From: Parus major
Lineage: Eukaryota; Chordata; Aves; Passeriformes; Paridae
Reading direction: 5' to 3'
NCBI RefSeq assembly: GCF_001522545.3
Contig: NC_031779.1
Coordinates: forward strand, 231,087-295,086
Length of the DNA stretch: 64,000 nt
Made by a program: the position numbers and the translations under genes
In this document: piece by piece, positions 12,901 through 26,700 of the stretch
Layout: each line of letters opens with the position of its first letter
Position numbering within the stretch: position 1 is the first letter of the stretch
The notes under the pieces: generated by a model
What the model was told of the DNA's origin: nothing
The model's input: the letters and a program-made list of their open reading frames with translations, nothing else
The model's database searches: none

Positions 12901-15900
12901 ACCTTTTGTTCTCCTTACTTTTTTTCATGTTCTTTTCTCTTTTTTTTTGTCCAGTTAGAATTTTTCAGTGAGTTGTGACGTGTCCTGTTTATGTACCACC
13001 TACATGAGTAATTTAAAAGCAATTTTATTGCTGCCTTTTCTTTTTCTTCTTCCATCCCCTTCTTAAATCAATGCTTTATAATTTATTGGATAAAACTTGC
13101 CAGGAGCTAGTAGAACCACATGCTGCTCTGATAATTTCCCAGCAGCAAAAAAAGAAAGGCAGCAGCTGTATTTTTCCTTTTTTTCTCTTCCTTCCCCCCT
13201 CCAAGTTCATGTTTTAATTTAGAAAACAAGAGGGTTGAAAATGAGCAAAAAATTCCCTTGGCCCCGTAAAGCAGTTTTCTCCCTGTCCCAAACCAAGAGT
13301 GATTAATGCAGTCCTTAGGTACTAGCGAGGATGGATTTTGTTTTCTATGGAGATTTTCCCTGTGGATTTTGTAGAAGCAGAGGGATGGAAGATGTTGCGA
13401 TGAAAGCATATTGAGGAGATGGAGCTCCAGGCAGGGATTGCCAGGAGTGAAGACAAAGTGTCAGGATAGCAGAGCCTGCACCCAAGGCCAAACCAGAGCA
13501 TCAGGATGAAGAGGAGAGGCTGGTGAGGAAGAAAAATCAGGGTGCTGCTCCATGATCTACTTAAATCAGTGTATGATCTATTGCCATGAGGCAACAATCC
13601 CACCCTCTCCTCCTTCCCCACCCATGCCTGGCCCTGGTGGTCCTGCAGCCCCCAGAGGACTGAGAACAGCTGGAGGGAAGAGGATAAGGAGCAGGGCTGT
13701 GAACTGGGGACTGGGACATGGCTGAGAGTGAGGAGGAGGGGACAGCTGGAGACAGGGGCATTGTCCTGGATAGGATGGAAATGGGTCTGAAAGCTGGTAC
13801 TAAAAGGAAGAGTCTTGCTCCTGCATTCTTCTTCCAGCTGGGCACCTATGATGCTGCCCCAGGCAACCTGGAGTTGTGACTGGAGAGCTCTGTGGGTGAC
13901 AAGCAGGGGAATGAGAGCCCAGGTAGTGGTGATAGTCTGCTCAATCCTACTTTGAGGAGAAGGTGCCCTCTGAAGGGTCTAATGCAGCTGCAAACACCAC
14001 AGGCAATAAACACAACCTCCAATCCAGGGAAGCCATGGCTGCTGCATCCTTGAAATTGATTTGGGTCAGATTGGACAGGGCTTGGAGCAACCTGCTCTAG
14101 TGGGAAGTCTCCCTGCCCATGGCAGGGGGTGCAATGAAGTGAGCTTCAAGGCCCCATTCAACCCAGACCATTCTATGTTCTGTGATCTGTCTGCAGGACT
14201 CTGGTTGTGTTGGCATTACAGGAAAGAGATGTATTGCATGGCTGGAGTGTTGTAATGGAGGGACACGGGCTCTCTGGGAAGGACAGGCCAGGAAGACAAG
14301 AAATTGGGGTGCAAGGTGAGAAGAAAAAGGCAGAGCTGGGAGGCTGCAAGGAATCAACCCTGCAAGGTGGAGGAAAGAGCAGAGGCCTTTAACGTCACCA
14401 TTGTAAGAAAAGAGAAGGAATGTGTCTTCTGTAGCCTATGGGGTCACAGTGGTGACTTGAAAGTGTGGATGTGAAAATTTATTTAATCCACTACATGATT
14501 TAATCCACTACATGATCACTACGTGATCATTTTAGCAAGTGGGAGTTCAGATTTCTAGTTGGAACCAAGTGCCCACTCAGCCTTCCTCCTCACACTCTTC
14601 CCCTGCTCCATCATGGCGTCCTTCCCATTGGAGACAGTCTGTCATGAACAATCTCATCGTGAGTCCTTTCCACAGGCTGCAGTTCTTCAGGATCTGCTCT
14701 GGCACGAGGACTGCATCCTTTCCATGGGGTGCAGTCCTTCAGGAGCAGGCTGGCAGAGCATGAGTCTCACAGGGAGTGACAGGTTCTGGCAGAAAACCAG
14801 CAAGGGCTCCCTGCATGGACTGCAGGATCCTTCAAGGCACATGGCTATGCTCCTCCATGGGCTAGAGGGGGACAACCTGCGTCACCATGGATTCATCACG
14901 GTCTGCAGGGGAACCTGCTCTGGCATCTGGGCTCTTTCTCTCACATCTTCTCACTTCTCTTCCCAGCTGCTGCACAGCATCTTTTACCTTTTCCTAATCT
15001 CTTATCCCAGAGGTGCTGCTCGAGGGCTGTCTGAGCCAGTGACAGGTCCATCACAGAACTCCGTCTGACATGGGGGCAGCTTTTGGTGTCTTCTCACAAA
15101 GGCCGCCCCTGCAGCCCCTCCCAAGTAAAACCTTGTCACGTAAACCTGGTACAGTGGGTCAAAAGAAAAGATGTGGAAACTGAAATTCCAGCTGAGATGA
15201 TAAAGAGAGAAGAGCTACAGATTTTGCAGATTCAGAAGTAAGCTGATTTGATGCAATGTTGTCTAAGATCTGTGATGCTAGTAGATTTTTCCATTGCAAT
15301 TCCTCTTTGTTTCTCTAAGCTGTCAAGTTTCTAGATTTACACCAATGCTTTAAACCAGGGATTTTTCCATATACAAAAAATGCATTTTGTGTTTATTTAA
15401 CAACCTTAGTTTCCAGAGATAAATTTTTATTGGAGTGCCTTACTGAAGTTTAAGTATCCTGGTGTGTTGTGATTGAGATGTGTGTAGGAGATGGTCTTGG
15501 TGCAGGCCTGAGGAGAACGCTGGATTTGGGCGGGTTGAAGAGTTAGTGAGGTGCAAGGACACAAATACAAAAGGTTGATGGGAGGAGGTGGGATACAACA
15601 ATGATGCTGAGGATGAATTGATGTGAGGGGGGAGTGAGCTGAAGGTAGAAGAGAGAATGGATGGGAGAAGTTTGGGATGTCTTGTGATCATGTCCTTTGG
15701 CTGAAGGTCAGGAGGCTCCCTCAGTAGCATTGGCTCCTAAGGCTGACAAAATAGGCAACTATAATCTAAGGAAATAACAATAGTTGTGCTTGGATATGGT
15801 TAATTAGGATAAAACCTCTACATTGGGGTTCTAGGTTTTTCTTCTTCAAATGAATCATCTTGAGCTTCTGTTAAGGGGTGTTTTTCATCCATGAATTGAA

Positions 15901-18900
15901 CATGCCAATGCAATGATGTGTGTTCATTTAGAGAGAACCTGGGCAGGAGCACAGTTCAGTTATCACAGCGACAGCAGATTCAGTTCTCTGCCCGCTGCTT
16001 CTCCTCACATTGGTAAAACATTGTGTAGCAGTGCTGTAACCTGGATGGTTGAAACAAGCCCTCCAGGCATCTGGAGCTTGACTGCAGTGTGGCCCACAAG
16101 CAGTCATCCAGAGGGATGCGGGAAGGGGAGCACGAGGGGCAGAGATGAAGGATCTGTGCTCCCAGAGCCAGCACCTGGCACTGCTACAGTCAGAGCATCC
16201 CTGCTGAGGGGTACAGGCTGCTGGGCATTGACCCCACCCAGGCAGTAAAGGAGAGCTACTGAGAAGTTAAAGGTTAACTTTTCAGCAGTAATTGGTCGCT
16301 TTTTTTTTTTTTATAGCAAGAGGATCCTGGTAATTTCTGTTTGTGATCCCTTGGCTGCCCCTGCAGCTCTGCCTGAAGCAAAAAAATTACAGCTTGCAAA
16401 ATGTTGTAGTTGGGAAGAACTGAGGCTTTTGGGCACCACTGGTAGGGGAGTTTTGGTGTGAATATGTTAGGGGCAAGCATTAACAGTCTGCAAATGCAAT
16501 TTCTGTTCCCCTATGACTGTTTAACTTTGAGTCCTTAGTATTTTTTTTATTACTATATTTTTGAGATAATTTGGCTTGTGAATCTTTTTCCTAGCCCTGG
16601 TTCCATGCCATAGGGTTGCTGTCTAAGTGTTTTTAACTGAAGTTCTATGATGATCATGTCAAGGTTGTCTGGGGACAGCTCTTAAGTAGATGTGGACTTC
16701 ATCACCATCACTTGGGAACAGCAAAGAGAATAAAACAGCTGGAATGTTTCTTTGCTATGCCAATTCCCTTTCCACAGGCATTGCCCAGGGTAAAACTGTG
16801 TGTTTTAATTATAAATTACCTGATTTGCAAACACCTCTGTGGCTGCAGGGTTGGGTTTAACAGACAGACTTTTTTTGAGAAGTATATTTTTTCAATCTGC
16901 ACTGTATCTCAGTGACTATTTAATTTTTTTCCCCTTTTGAAGAAGCTAATAAGTAAAAATGGGCATCAGCTCAAGTATTCCAAAATGGCTGAGCTTCTGA
17001 GCATTTTTCTGTGTGTGAATGTGACTTGTGGAAGAAAAGCCCAAATGAAATGTGGCAGGCAAACCAGAATTAAAGAAAATTTGTAATAAATAACTCTTGA
17101 TTAAAGCGAAGGCTATGGGAGTATATGAAAAACACAGACATTACACAACTCAGTCCTGTCCTGGTAACATGTTTTAGAAATAACTGACTAATGAATGTCT
17201 CAAATTGCTGCCAGACTTCTTTGAAAAGTCATGGAAAACTAGGAGAGAGATAAAAATGTGACATCTGGAACCAAGTTATAATTTCTCATATGAAGCAGAA
17301 GAGTTGCTAAATGAAGAAGCAGTCCATGCAGTGAGTGTGGGGAGTCCAGCGTGGCCACATTGGCTCCTGACAAGTGCAGCAGCTCCTGCTGCAAAGGGGA
17401 TGAACAGAGCCTCCTGTAACCCTCCTGGGCAGGATGGCTGGCCTCGTGTCTCCTGCAGGTGTTGGGAAAAGGATAAGTGTGAGCAGGAAGATACCAGTTT
17501 TGGTTTTTATTCTCTTGCTGGAACCTTCCTCAGCTGTAGTAATGTTCCTTGTTTGGTTCATTTTATTACCCTTAGCCCTGCATGTTCTTTTTGTTGCTAG
17601 CCCTCATGGTCAGCCCTTACCTGTAACATGCTGAGTTACTGGGTGTTGATAATCAATCTTTGCTGTATAACTTTCCCAGATACTTTGAGGTTATTTTGAA
17701 GAGCCCAAATGCCAAGAGAACTTCATGGGGACCTTGCTCTATCAAAGGACTATTTATTCTTTTCTTCTAACCACTTACTTACCCAAGTAAACTCCTTCTC
17801 TTATGTCATGGTACCATAGTTTCCTCAAAATCCTGTAGTGACAGATGTTGTTAAGCTGTTGGGGAAATGCAGCTCAGGTCTTCCTTCCCCATGTGGCTGT
17901 TGCTCTGGAGAGCCCAGATTGTTCCATGTGGCCAGGAGGGAGAAGCTGCATTGACTTTTCCCAAGTCTAGAGGTAATGCTGCTTAAGGATGAGAGTTTCC
18001 TTGTTCTTACTCATTTATCCTTGTGTGTATCATCTCTCTCTTTGTCTATTTACTGCCCAATGTCTTGACTCCTCCACAAGACAATTTGAATTTGGAAGCT
18101 TGGGCTGGTTTATGTCCCCCATGGTGTGTGGTGTCAGTGAATCCTTCCAGCTCCTTCTGTGGTGTCTGCAGGAGCAATGAATTAATTTAGCCTTATCCTC
18201 ACTGAATCTTGTTTTTTTTTTCCTGTGTCATGTGTCCACACTTTCTGTCAGGCTTTCTGCCAGGCCTCAAGTAGATAACCACAATTTTGGTGCCTTTTAC
18301 TCACAGTCCCCAAACTTTTTGGCTGTATGTTAGCATGGTTTTGGTCCTTTCACATAACGCAGGAGGTGAGGGGAGCTGGCTGCTCCTCTGACATCCCCAG
18401 GCAGCAGTGCCCAGGAGCTCAGCAAATACTGAGTGGGTTGGGCATATTTTAGATCCAGTACACGAACACACAAAGCGGTGAAAATTCAGGTTTTCACCAT
18501 GTGCTGATTGATTTTGGGAGCAGCGGGTATGACAAGCGGGGGAGGAAGAGGTGAGCCTCAAACTGACTTAAAATCAAAACTAAATTGGCTTTGACAAGGC
18601 AGGATCTGAAGAGAGTGTTTCTGACTGAGTTACTAGGGCAAAGGTGCTTTCAGCTTGTGGTTGTGCTGACTCTGCCTTACATACTAGTTGAGATCACAGC
18701 GAGAAGAGTCCCATTTTAACAATGCCAGGGAGATAAATGTTCCATTGCAAATCTCAAGCCACTTAGAAAAAAATGTCTTAACCACAATAAAACCGCTTTT
18801 ACTTATTACTTACTGCTCTTATTTGCTACTAATTTATTGCTTATTACTTACTTCTTGTAGCTCTTACTTGGGGATTTGAGAGTGCATTGGAGAATTAAAG

Positions 18901-20756
18901 GTGCTGCTCAGCTCCTTGCACAGAGATCTTGGGGGCTTTTCTATTTCTCATTTTCCCGTTCTCATGGCCCATTTGCACTGTTTTTATTGGCTGAAATTAG
19001 GGGACTTCTGCAGCATTTGAAATGCTCTTGAGTTTCCTTTAATTCCCTATTTGTGTGTACACGGGGGTCCTACCACGTGGTTTTTCCACTCATTTCTCTC
19101 CTTCCTGGAGAAACCATTTCCCCTCTAAACTTAAGTTGCAACATAGATCATGTCTGAAGCTTGTAGTGTATTTGGCAATTTCTGCAGTTTTCACTTTTGA
19201 GTGAAAAAGTTTTCTGCCTAATTTTTTATTCCCTTCCACCCCTTGAACCTTTCAGGTTTGTCATAGCTTTGCATTTTATTGTACGTGATGCTTTCTTTTA
19301 CCTGCAGGGGTTTTCATGGTTCCCTGATGGATGTTATGTAGTGGAGCATCACAGAGGTGCTGCATGAAATAGCAGTGATACAGAAAAGGGAGTTGGCCAT
19401 TAATTTTATTCTAATTTTTTATCAGATTTAGAGGCTTCTGTCCCATGTTTCTACCCTGGCTGCCAACAGTGAAGTCCACAGAAATTATTTAGTTATATTA
19501 CTTGATTTGATAATCCATAATTAGCTGTGTGCTGTGGTTCATTCTTAAATTAGAGGAGTGATTTTGCATGGGATTATAAATGTCAGAGGACAGTTTTTGC
19601 TCCTGGAGAGCTCAGAGTGGGCTGGGATCTGCTCTGGCTATACCCTGCTCAGGCATCCAGTGATGTGCATCCTACAGAGGATGAGTAGCTGCTCCTGGGC
19701 TTTGAAGGAGTACAGAGTCAAGACACCTGTGAAAGGGAGCAGAGATTTGACAGCTGTTGAAAATGGAATGATACATTCACATAAAAACTTTACATGTCAA
19801 GTAAATGATGCTTCTTACAAAGAGATTTTGATAGTAAGCATGTGTGTAAAAATGGATTTCATTAAGAATGAAACAGGGAGAGAAAGAGGCTTTGCATTAT
19901 TTCTAGTCATCAGGAAGTTTCTGTAAGGGAAACACATAGTTTTTGGTCTTGGAAAGTTCAAATTTCATCTGATACAAAGAAATTTTGCAAGAGACACAGC
20001 AGTGGTTTTGATGGGGAAGGTAAACACTGCCTCCAGCAGCAGGTGTTTGGAGTCAGGCTATAATTTTCCTCCTTTCTTGTGATGTTTTGGTGTGGGGTGG
20101 GTGCTTGTTGAGAAAAGTTCTCTCCTTCTCAAGTCAGGAAATGAAAATGCTGAACATTCAGAACATCATCAGAGCTAAGAGGTGAAAGAGTTTGCTTTCT
20201 TTTTTTAGGGGGAAAAAAGGAAATAAACCATATAAGATGTGGTTTAAATATGGTACTTTTATTTGGAATGGTTAACTGTGGAAGATGTTGGGAAAAGATG
20301 ACAAGGACACCAGTTAAAGAGCTTTGTGGAGTTGATGCTGCTGCTAGAGGAATATGCCTGTGCTTCACCTTTAAGGGTGAATTTGGGGGGGGGGAAAAAA
20401 CCCCAAGGAGAGAATAACTAACTAATGTAAGCTTTCTCCATCAGACGTGTCAAGTGTGCCAGATGATGCTGCCCAACCAGTGCAGTTACTGTGCCCACCA
20501 GAGGATCCACGCTCACAAGTCCCCGTACTGCTGCCCCGAGTGTGGAGCCGTGTGCCGCTCCGCCTACTTCCAGACCCACGTCAAGGAGAACTGCCTGCAC
20601 TACTCCCGCAAGGTTGGCTTCAGGTGTGTGCAGCTCCCTGGGAAGCTGGGATTTACACCTGTGCAGTTTGGTTGTGCTTCTGAGGCTGTGCTGTCCCTGT
20701 CCTGGAGCTCCCTCACAGTTTGTTTTGTGTGCCTTCTCACTGGTGGAGCAGTAGAT

Positions 20757-20790
<34 letters not shown>

Positions 20791-23700
20791 GAAAAGGTCC
20801 TTGACTTAGGATAAACACAACTTAGCAAAAACCAAAACATCGGTGTCCAAAACACAGCACTGTCACAGCTACTGAGAAGAAATTAACTCTGTTCCATCTG
20901 AAACCAGAACACCCATCCCTGGAAGTGTTCAAGGCCAGGTTGAACAGGGCTTGGGAGCAACCTGGTATCATGGAATGTGTTATTGCCAATGGCAGGGAGT
21001 GGATGGGATGAGTTTTAAAGTCCCTTTCAACCCAAAACATTCTGTGACTGTGAACTGTGTCTTACTTACAGCAGAAATGAAAGTGGATGTAGCTGGAGCC
21101 TGGCATGGTTTTCTGCATGACAAAACACATTTGAAATGGGAAATAATTACTAACTGGGTTTAAGAGAGGTTTCTGGGAGCCAGACATTATTTTGTGGTGT
21201 CTTTGAGCTGAAAAGCTCTTGTATTGAATTCGTGTTGCAGCTGTATGTCTTGGGATTGATGCTTACAGCAAAAAGATTGCAGATCTTAATCCTGTAAATC
21301 TCCTTAAGGCTTGAATTTATATTTATGTCAGTTGTAAGGGGCTGAGGATGTGTGCCTTTATGAGAAGGGCATAGATTATTTCCTTCTATTCCCCTGCAAC
21401 TCTCCAAACATTTCTCATGGGCTGACACAGGTGGAGAAGGCTCCTAAGGTTCTGGATGTGGTACACTATCTTTTCTCCACCTAAACTGCTTGCTCTGATA
21501 AGACATTACTTTTCCCTATAAGCCTTCCCTCCTTGGCATGTTTAGATCACCCCAGCTGCAGCACAGCTCTTAACACATGATGATTTGCTTGGGAGATGAG
21601 ACTTTTGAGTTTCCTTGAAGTTCTGTTTTTTCTCTTGGTTGCCATTAAATACCCTGAGATTTCAGACAAACATGGAAATTTCTGCTCTTGGAGATGTTCT
21701 TTTAAGATGTCTGCAAATTCAGGAAGCTCTGCTGTGTAGTTTGGTCTGAATCACACTGAGGTTTTCCAGGGGTTTTTATTTCAACCGTGAAGACAAGAGG
21801 CACATAACAAACTGATTCTGAGTTTAATTATATACAGATAAGGTTTTTTAATGTGGGATCTGATTTGAGGAGACCCAGCCCACAACAAAGAATTAATTCC
21901 ATCACATATTAAATGGCTGTGACATTGGGGCTGTTTGAAAACGAGTTAATCTGGGAAGGAGGAAAGCTGGAGGAAACAAATGTTTTCCCTGAGATGGAAA
22001 AATGGAAATGGAGGAGATGTCAGAAAATTAACTTGGGTTTGGTGCAGTTCTTGGGACTTGAGTGGCACCTGGGAATCCAGCAATGAGAGCTTCCATCTGT
22101 CTACAGATGTTGTTAGCAGATACCTACTCTCTATGCAAGGGACATGAATGAAGATCCAAACGAAGACAAAGTTACAAATTACAATTATGGATTTTTTTAG
22201 CTTTACCCAGCTTCTCTAAAAGCTGAATTTCTTTAATTTCTCCTCTAATTCACATCTACTGAAGCTCATCTGTGAAAGCTGAGTCTAGTAGACAGGTCAA
22301 GATCTGGCTGTGCCATCTTGTTATCCTGCCTGTCTGCTGCAGGGCTGATGCCACTGGTATTGTTGAAAACAGAAGAGATAAATTTTGGTTGCAGGACCAT
22401 ATCTAGATAATCTGTGGCATCTGCCCTGTAGTCACAGAGTGACTTCACTTTTCTTTCACATTTCTTACTTGTAGAGCTGAAAAGCTGAGGAATTCTTTAA
22501 ATTCCTCCAAGGATCAGCTTGACTTTCACTGCTTCTCTTTATGTCCCTGTTTTTCTTGAATTACTGGAGCACAGGTTTGGTTTTGGTTTTGTGATAAGTC
22601 CTTATTCTGTCTCCTTTTCTGCCTGTACCCCTATGCTTTAACTTAAATTTGGGGTATGGTTGTTTTATTTGGAATTGAGTCATAGCTAGTGATTGCACTG
22701 AAAATGATAATGGTCTTCTACAGTTAAAAATGAAACTCAACAAGATTGTCCTTAATTCTCCTTTCTTCTTGGCTCTAAATGTCACCTTCCCTGCTTTTTC
22801 CAAGCCCCTTCCAGCTGTCCACACTGATTTGGGACTCATTTTCCTGCTTGGTGCCCATTTGGAGAGTTGAAGGGCTGGAAGGTGATGGTGTAGGAAGCAT
22901 TCCAAGGGTTAAGACAACATCTTGTAGCTGTTATCTCCTCTCACAGACTTCTAGCCAACCCTTCTTGCCCTGAGGGATCCAAAGCTGCTGGGGATGATAG
23001 CAGGATTTGCAATTTGCAGGAATTACATGACAAGCCCCTTGACATCCTCCATCCACTTTGTTCAGCTAATTAGTTTATCAGACCTTGTCCTTCTGGCACT
23101 GGGGTTCTTAATTACAATGTGGCTGTTGTTTAGACTTCCATTTCCTGTAAATTAAATTATCCTGTGATCGTTTGACCCTGAGTAAGTGCTTGTTTCATTC
23201 CTTATTCTTAATGAAGTAGTTCCTAAAATCAAACATCAGGGAGAACCATCTCTTTTTAGTCCAGGGAGTATTTGTGGAGGAAGTCCGTTGGATATTCATG
23301 GATGTTCCAGCCGTTCCTTACTGCCAGGATTAGTATTTGTTCTTCCATTTAAACTTTGGAGATTTATTCTTCCATAATAATGTGGTTCCTGGTGTTACTG
23401 TACTAGAAAGTCTCTCTCCCCCTGTCTCACGTGGTTGAGGATCAGGCTTGAAGGCAGAACTCCCCCAGCAGAATGTCTTCATGCTTCCCCAAAGGTGACA
23501 CCAGCTTCTGTCACTGCTTCTCTCACTCTCTTCTTTAAGACAACATCAATTCTGTGTTTTCTTAAAAGTGTGGTGGAGAGGGTTTGGCTCCTTCAGGCTG
23601 GCTTCTGCCTAATGATCTTTTGAAGTGCAACTTCAAAGCTTGGGCTTGTTTCCTAAACGCTGTTGGGAGGCTGGTTTGGAGGGAAGGATATTCCAGCAGC

Positions 23701-26700
23701 TTGTTTGTTTTTGATATGGGCTTGGAGTTGTTCCAGTGCACGATAGCTGGGGTCCATCTGTGCCAGCAGTGCTGTGGCTGCGCTGAGCACATGGCCTCAA
23801 ACAGTGCTGGGGGCAGACACAGCCATCAGGAAAAGGAGGGAAGTGAAGGGAGAAGCTGTTTATAAAGTGAGGAGGTTATCCCTTGTGCAGCTCTCACATC
23901 CCACCAATACAATAGCCCTTGCCTTACCAGGCTGGGCTCCTCTGCTCTAACATCTGTACATGCAGAGCTGGCTTAAGCAAACTTCCACTGGTGTCATTTT
24001 GATGGAATGACAGGAATTGTCTTTTGGGAGAGGCTGTTGTGGTCCCAGATCAGCAGAGGTGCACCTATGGGATGGCAAACCCTGCACTCCAGGCAGGTGA
24101 GGACAGGTGGCTGCATCCTCACATGCCCTTGTAAGTTGGAGCGTGGCATCTCAGAGTACAGCAGGCAGATCTGGGGAGGAGTGTTAAAGATAAATGAAGT
24201 AAAGGCTGCTGGTTGTTGCCATCTTGTGGGAATATTAGGCAAGACCTGCCACAGGTGTGTGTCTGGAGAAGAAGCAGGCTGAGAACAGTGGGGTGGCCCT
24301 GCTCTCCTCTTGGCCTTGCTTTCAGCTGCTGAGAAGAATGCTTTTCTGCTTCTCCCTCTCTCTTCCCTAAGCACACAGCCGGCTGGAATTGGTTTGGACA
24401 GGTACAGGGCTAGCATTCTGTTGAGCCACATCATTATTCTTTTTTGAGTTGTTTTAGTCTCTGAAGGTTTATTTTATAGATCTTCTTTGCTTGTTGCTAC
24501 CATTTAGCTGTGAGTTCTGCCCAGAATTCCTGCGTCATATTCCTTCTTGACTCTTCTACATTAATATGGAAGAGACTGAACTGCTTGAATCAAGGACTCA
24601 CCACAGCCTAGTCCTTCCATCTGTGCTGTTCCATGGGTGTGATGGAAGTGGTGCTGTGGCTGTAACTCTTTTGTTTTGCCTCCCCCAGGTGCATCCATTG
24701 TGGAGTTGTCTTCATGACCCTTGCCATGCTCAAAGTGCACATCCACGAGAAACACTGCGAAGTCTTCCACAAGTGTTCTTTTTGCCCAAAGGCCTTCAAG
24801 TCTGCCAACAGCACCATGGCTCACGTGGCCCACCAGCACCCAGCAGAGCCTCACAAGACTACTCAGTAAGTGTTTTGGCTTTGTCTCGTTTTCTCCTTCA
24901 CTGGGTGGCTCCAGGATTCCCCCTTTCCCTCAGATTTTTTTTCTGTTTTTAGATTCTGTCCTTGTATAAGATGATCTCCTGCTTTGTCTGCCAGCAGGGG
25001 TCAGTTCCAAACCAGAGCATGCCTTGGTACAAACAGTCTCCTGGGTAGGAGGAGAGGACTTTGGTCAGGCAAGAGATAAACATCCACAAAAGGAACTTAA
25101 TTGTCACCTCTTTGTCCAGCAGGACCCACAGTGGCACCTCTTGGTAGCTGGCTCAAGGGCAACTGCTTCATCTGGCACTCAAAGGGAAGAGAAGAGTTAT
25201 CCCAGGCAGTGTTGCCCCCAAAAATCACTAGAGAGAAGCCTCCTGATTTTTCCATTCTGTAGTTTTTCCCTCCAAGGCTTGAGCTAGTGCCAGAAATCTG
25301 TGCTTTAAGGGACTGTGGAAAGGTGGGATTGAAAGCAGTGTGTAGCTGGCTGGTATGCTTTGTGTTTGCTCCCATCTGTCTGTGCTCAGACACACAAAGT
25401 TATGCATATGCATAGAAGTAAACTTATTTTTAGCAAGCTGTGGTATGTGCCTGAGGCATTTTGATGTTCTTCCCAGTTGAGTTACTGGTTCAGTTGCCCA
25501 CGTGGGTGTGTGTTGACAATACATGGAGAGCACAGCCCTCCTCAGAAGTCCATCCCTTTCTGGAGCTGTTGAGATAACTTTTTACATTGTCTTCTTGAGG
25601 TAGAGAGACTGAATTTACTTTCTTTAATTATTTAAGGGTGATCTACAAATGCTCTTGTGAGATGGTCTTTAACAAGAAGAAGCTGCTCCAAGAGCACTTC
25701 CAGCAGAACACCAGCAAGCTGTTAGTGGGAGTGTTTAAGTGCCCACAGTGTCAGCTGGTGTACATGCAGAAGCAGCAGCTAATGCAGCATGTTAAGGTAG
25801 GTAACTCTCTCCCTCACTGGTGCAAGATCTTATTTTTTGAGTTCACAGAGAATGTACATAAACCATGTGCGGCAAGTGGTTCAAGAAGTGGAAGATTCTT
25901 GAGGAATATCTTAGTGGAAAATACAGACTAGAGTGATTTACAGGATCTGGAAATGTCAGTGGAGTGGTTTGTGTTAGTTGGTCTTAATGCAGGCAGTTCC
26001 TCTCATCTAGACACATTTTAGCTGTATGACAAAAACTTGCTTTTACAGGTAAATCTCTATGATTTTTAACTCTTCAGTTTTCAGAGAACCACAGAAGCAC
26101 AGACTGGTTTGGGTTGGAAGGGACCTTAAAGCCCATCTCATTCTATCCCCTGCAGGGACACCTTCCACCACTCCAGGTTGCTCTGGGCACTGTCCAGTGT
26201 GCCTTTGAACACTTCCAGGAATGGGGAGTCCCCAGCCTCTTAAAGAAAGTAATTAAATTAATGTGGCAGCTTTTTCTTTGGTTGGGAGACAGGAACAATT
26301 ATTCTCTGCCCACAGTGTTACTGAATTTATATAGTGAGAGCTGAATCTGCTGTTTTGGGTGTTTACCTGTAGAGCTTTGGCCCCTTGGCAGCAGCCTCAG
26401 AGGGAGGTTACATGGCATTTAACATCCTGATTCCCTGCTGCTCTGAACCACACCAGGCTGCAAGAGGGGACTGAGAGAGGCCAAAGTGATTGCCCTGGAG
26501 GCACCAGCCTTACAGGTCTGATTATCCCATAAATGTAAAAGGGCTGAATTTTTCTGTTAACTTACCCAGGATATTTTTATGTCCATTGTCTAACAACACT
26601 CCACAAAAATCCTCTCAGATTTCTCAGTGGCATTCTGAAGAAAGTGCTTGCAATCTTCTTTCTCTTTGATAAGAAGAAAAAAAAATTGTTTTAGTTTTTT

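Larger units (their letters stand above)
6980..20444 (+). other. ZNF592 intron 1 (13.5 kb)
   Basis: This is the largest intron of the gene. It holds CR1 fragments at 9281-9498 and 14034-14186, a degenerate LTR-like block at 14575-15155, a tandem duplication with an inverted repeat at 14482-14530, and a G10A6 run at 20385-20400. An AT-rich stretch built from TTACTTATT-like words lies at about 18785-18860. No exon-like coding segment was recognised elsewhere. Confidence 0.8.

Noticed and set aside
14559..15068. 169-codon open frame on the + strand
   Set aside because: It lies inside the LTR-like repeat block and shows no protein domain or splice context.
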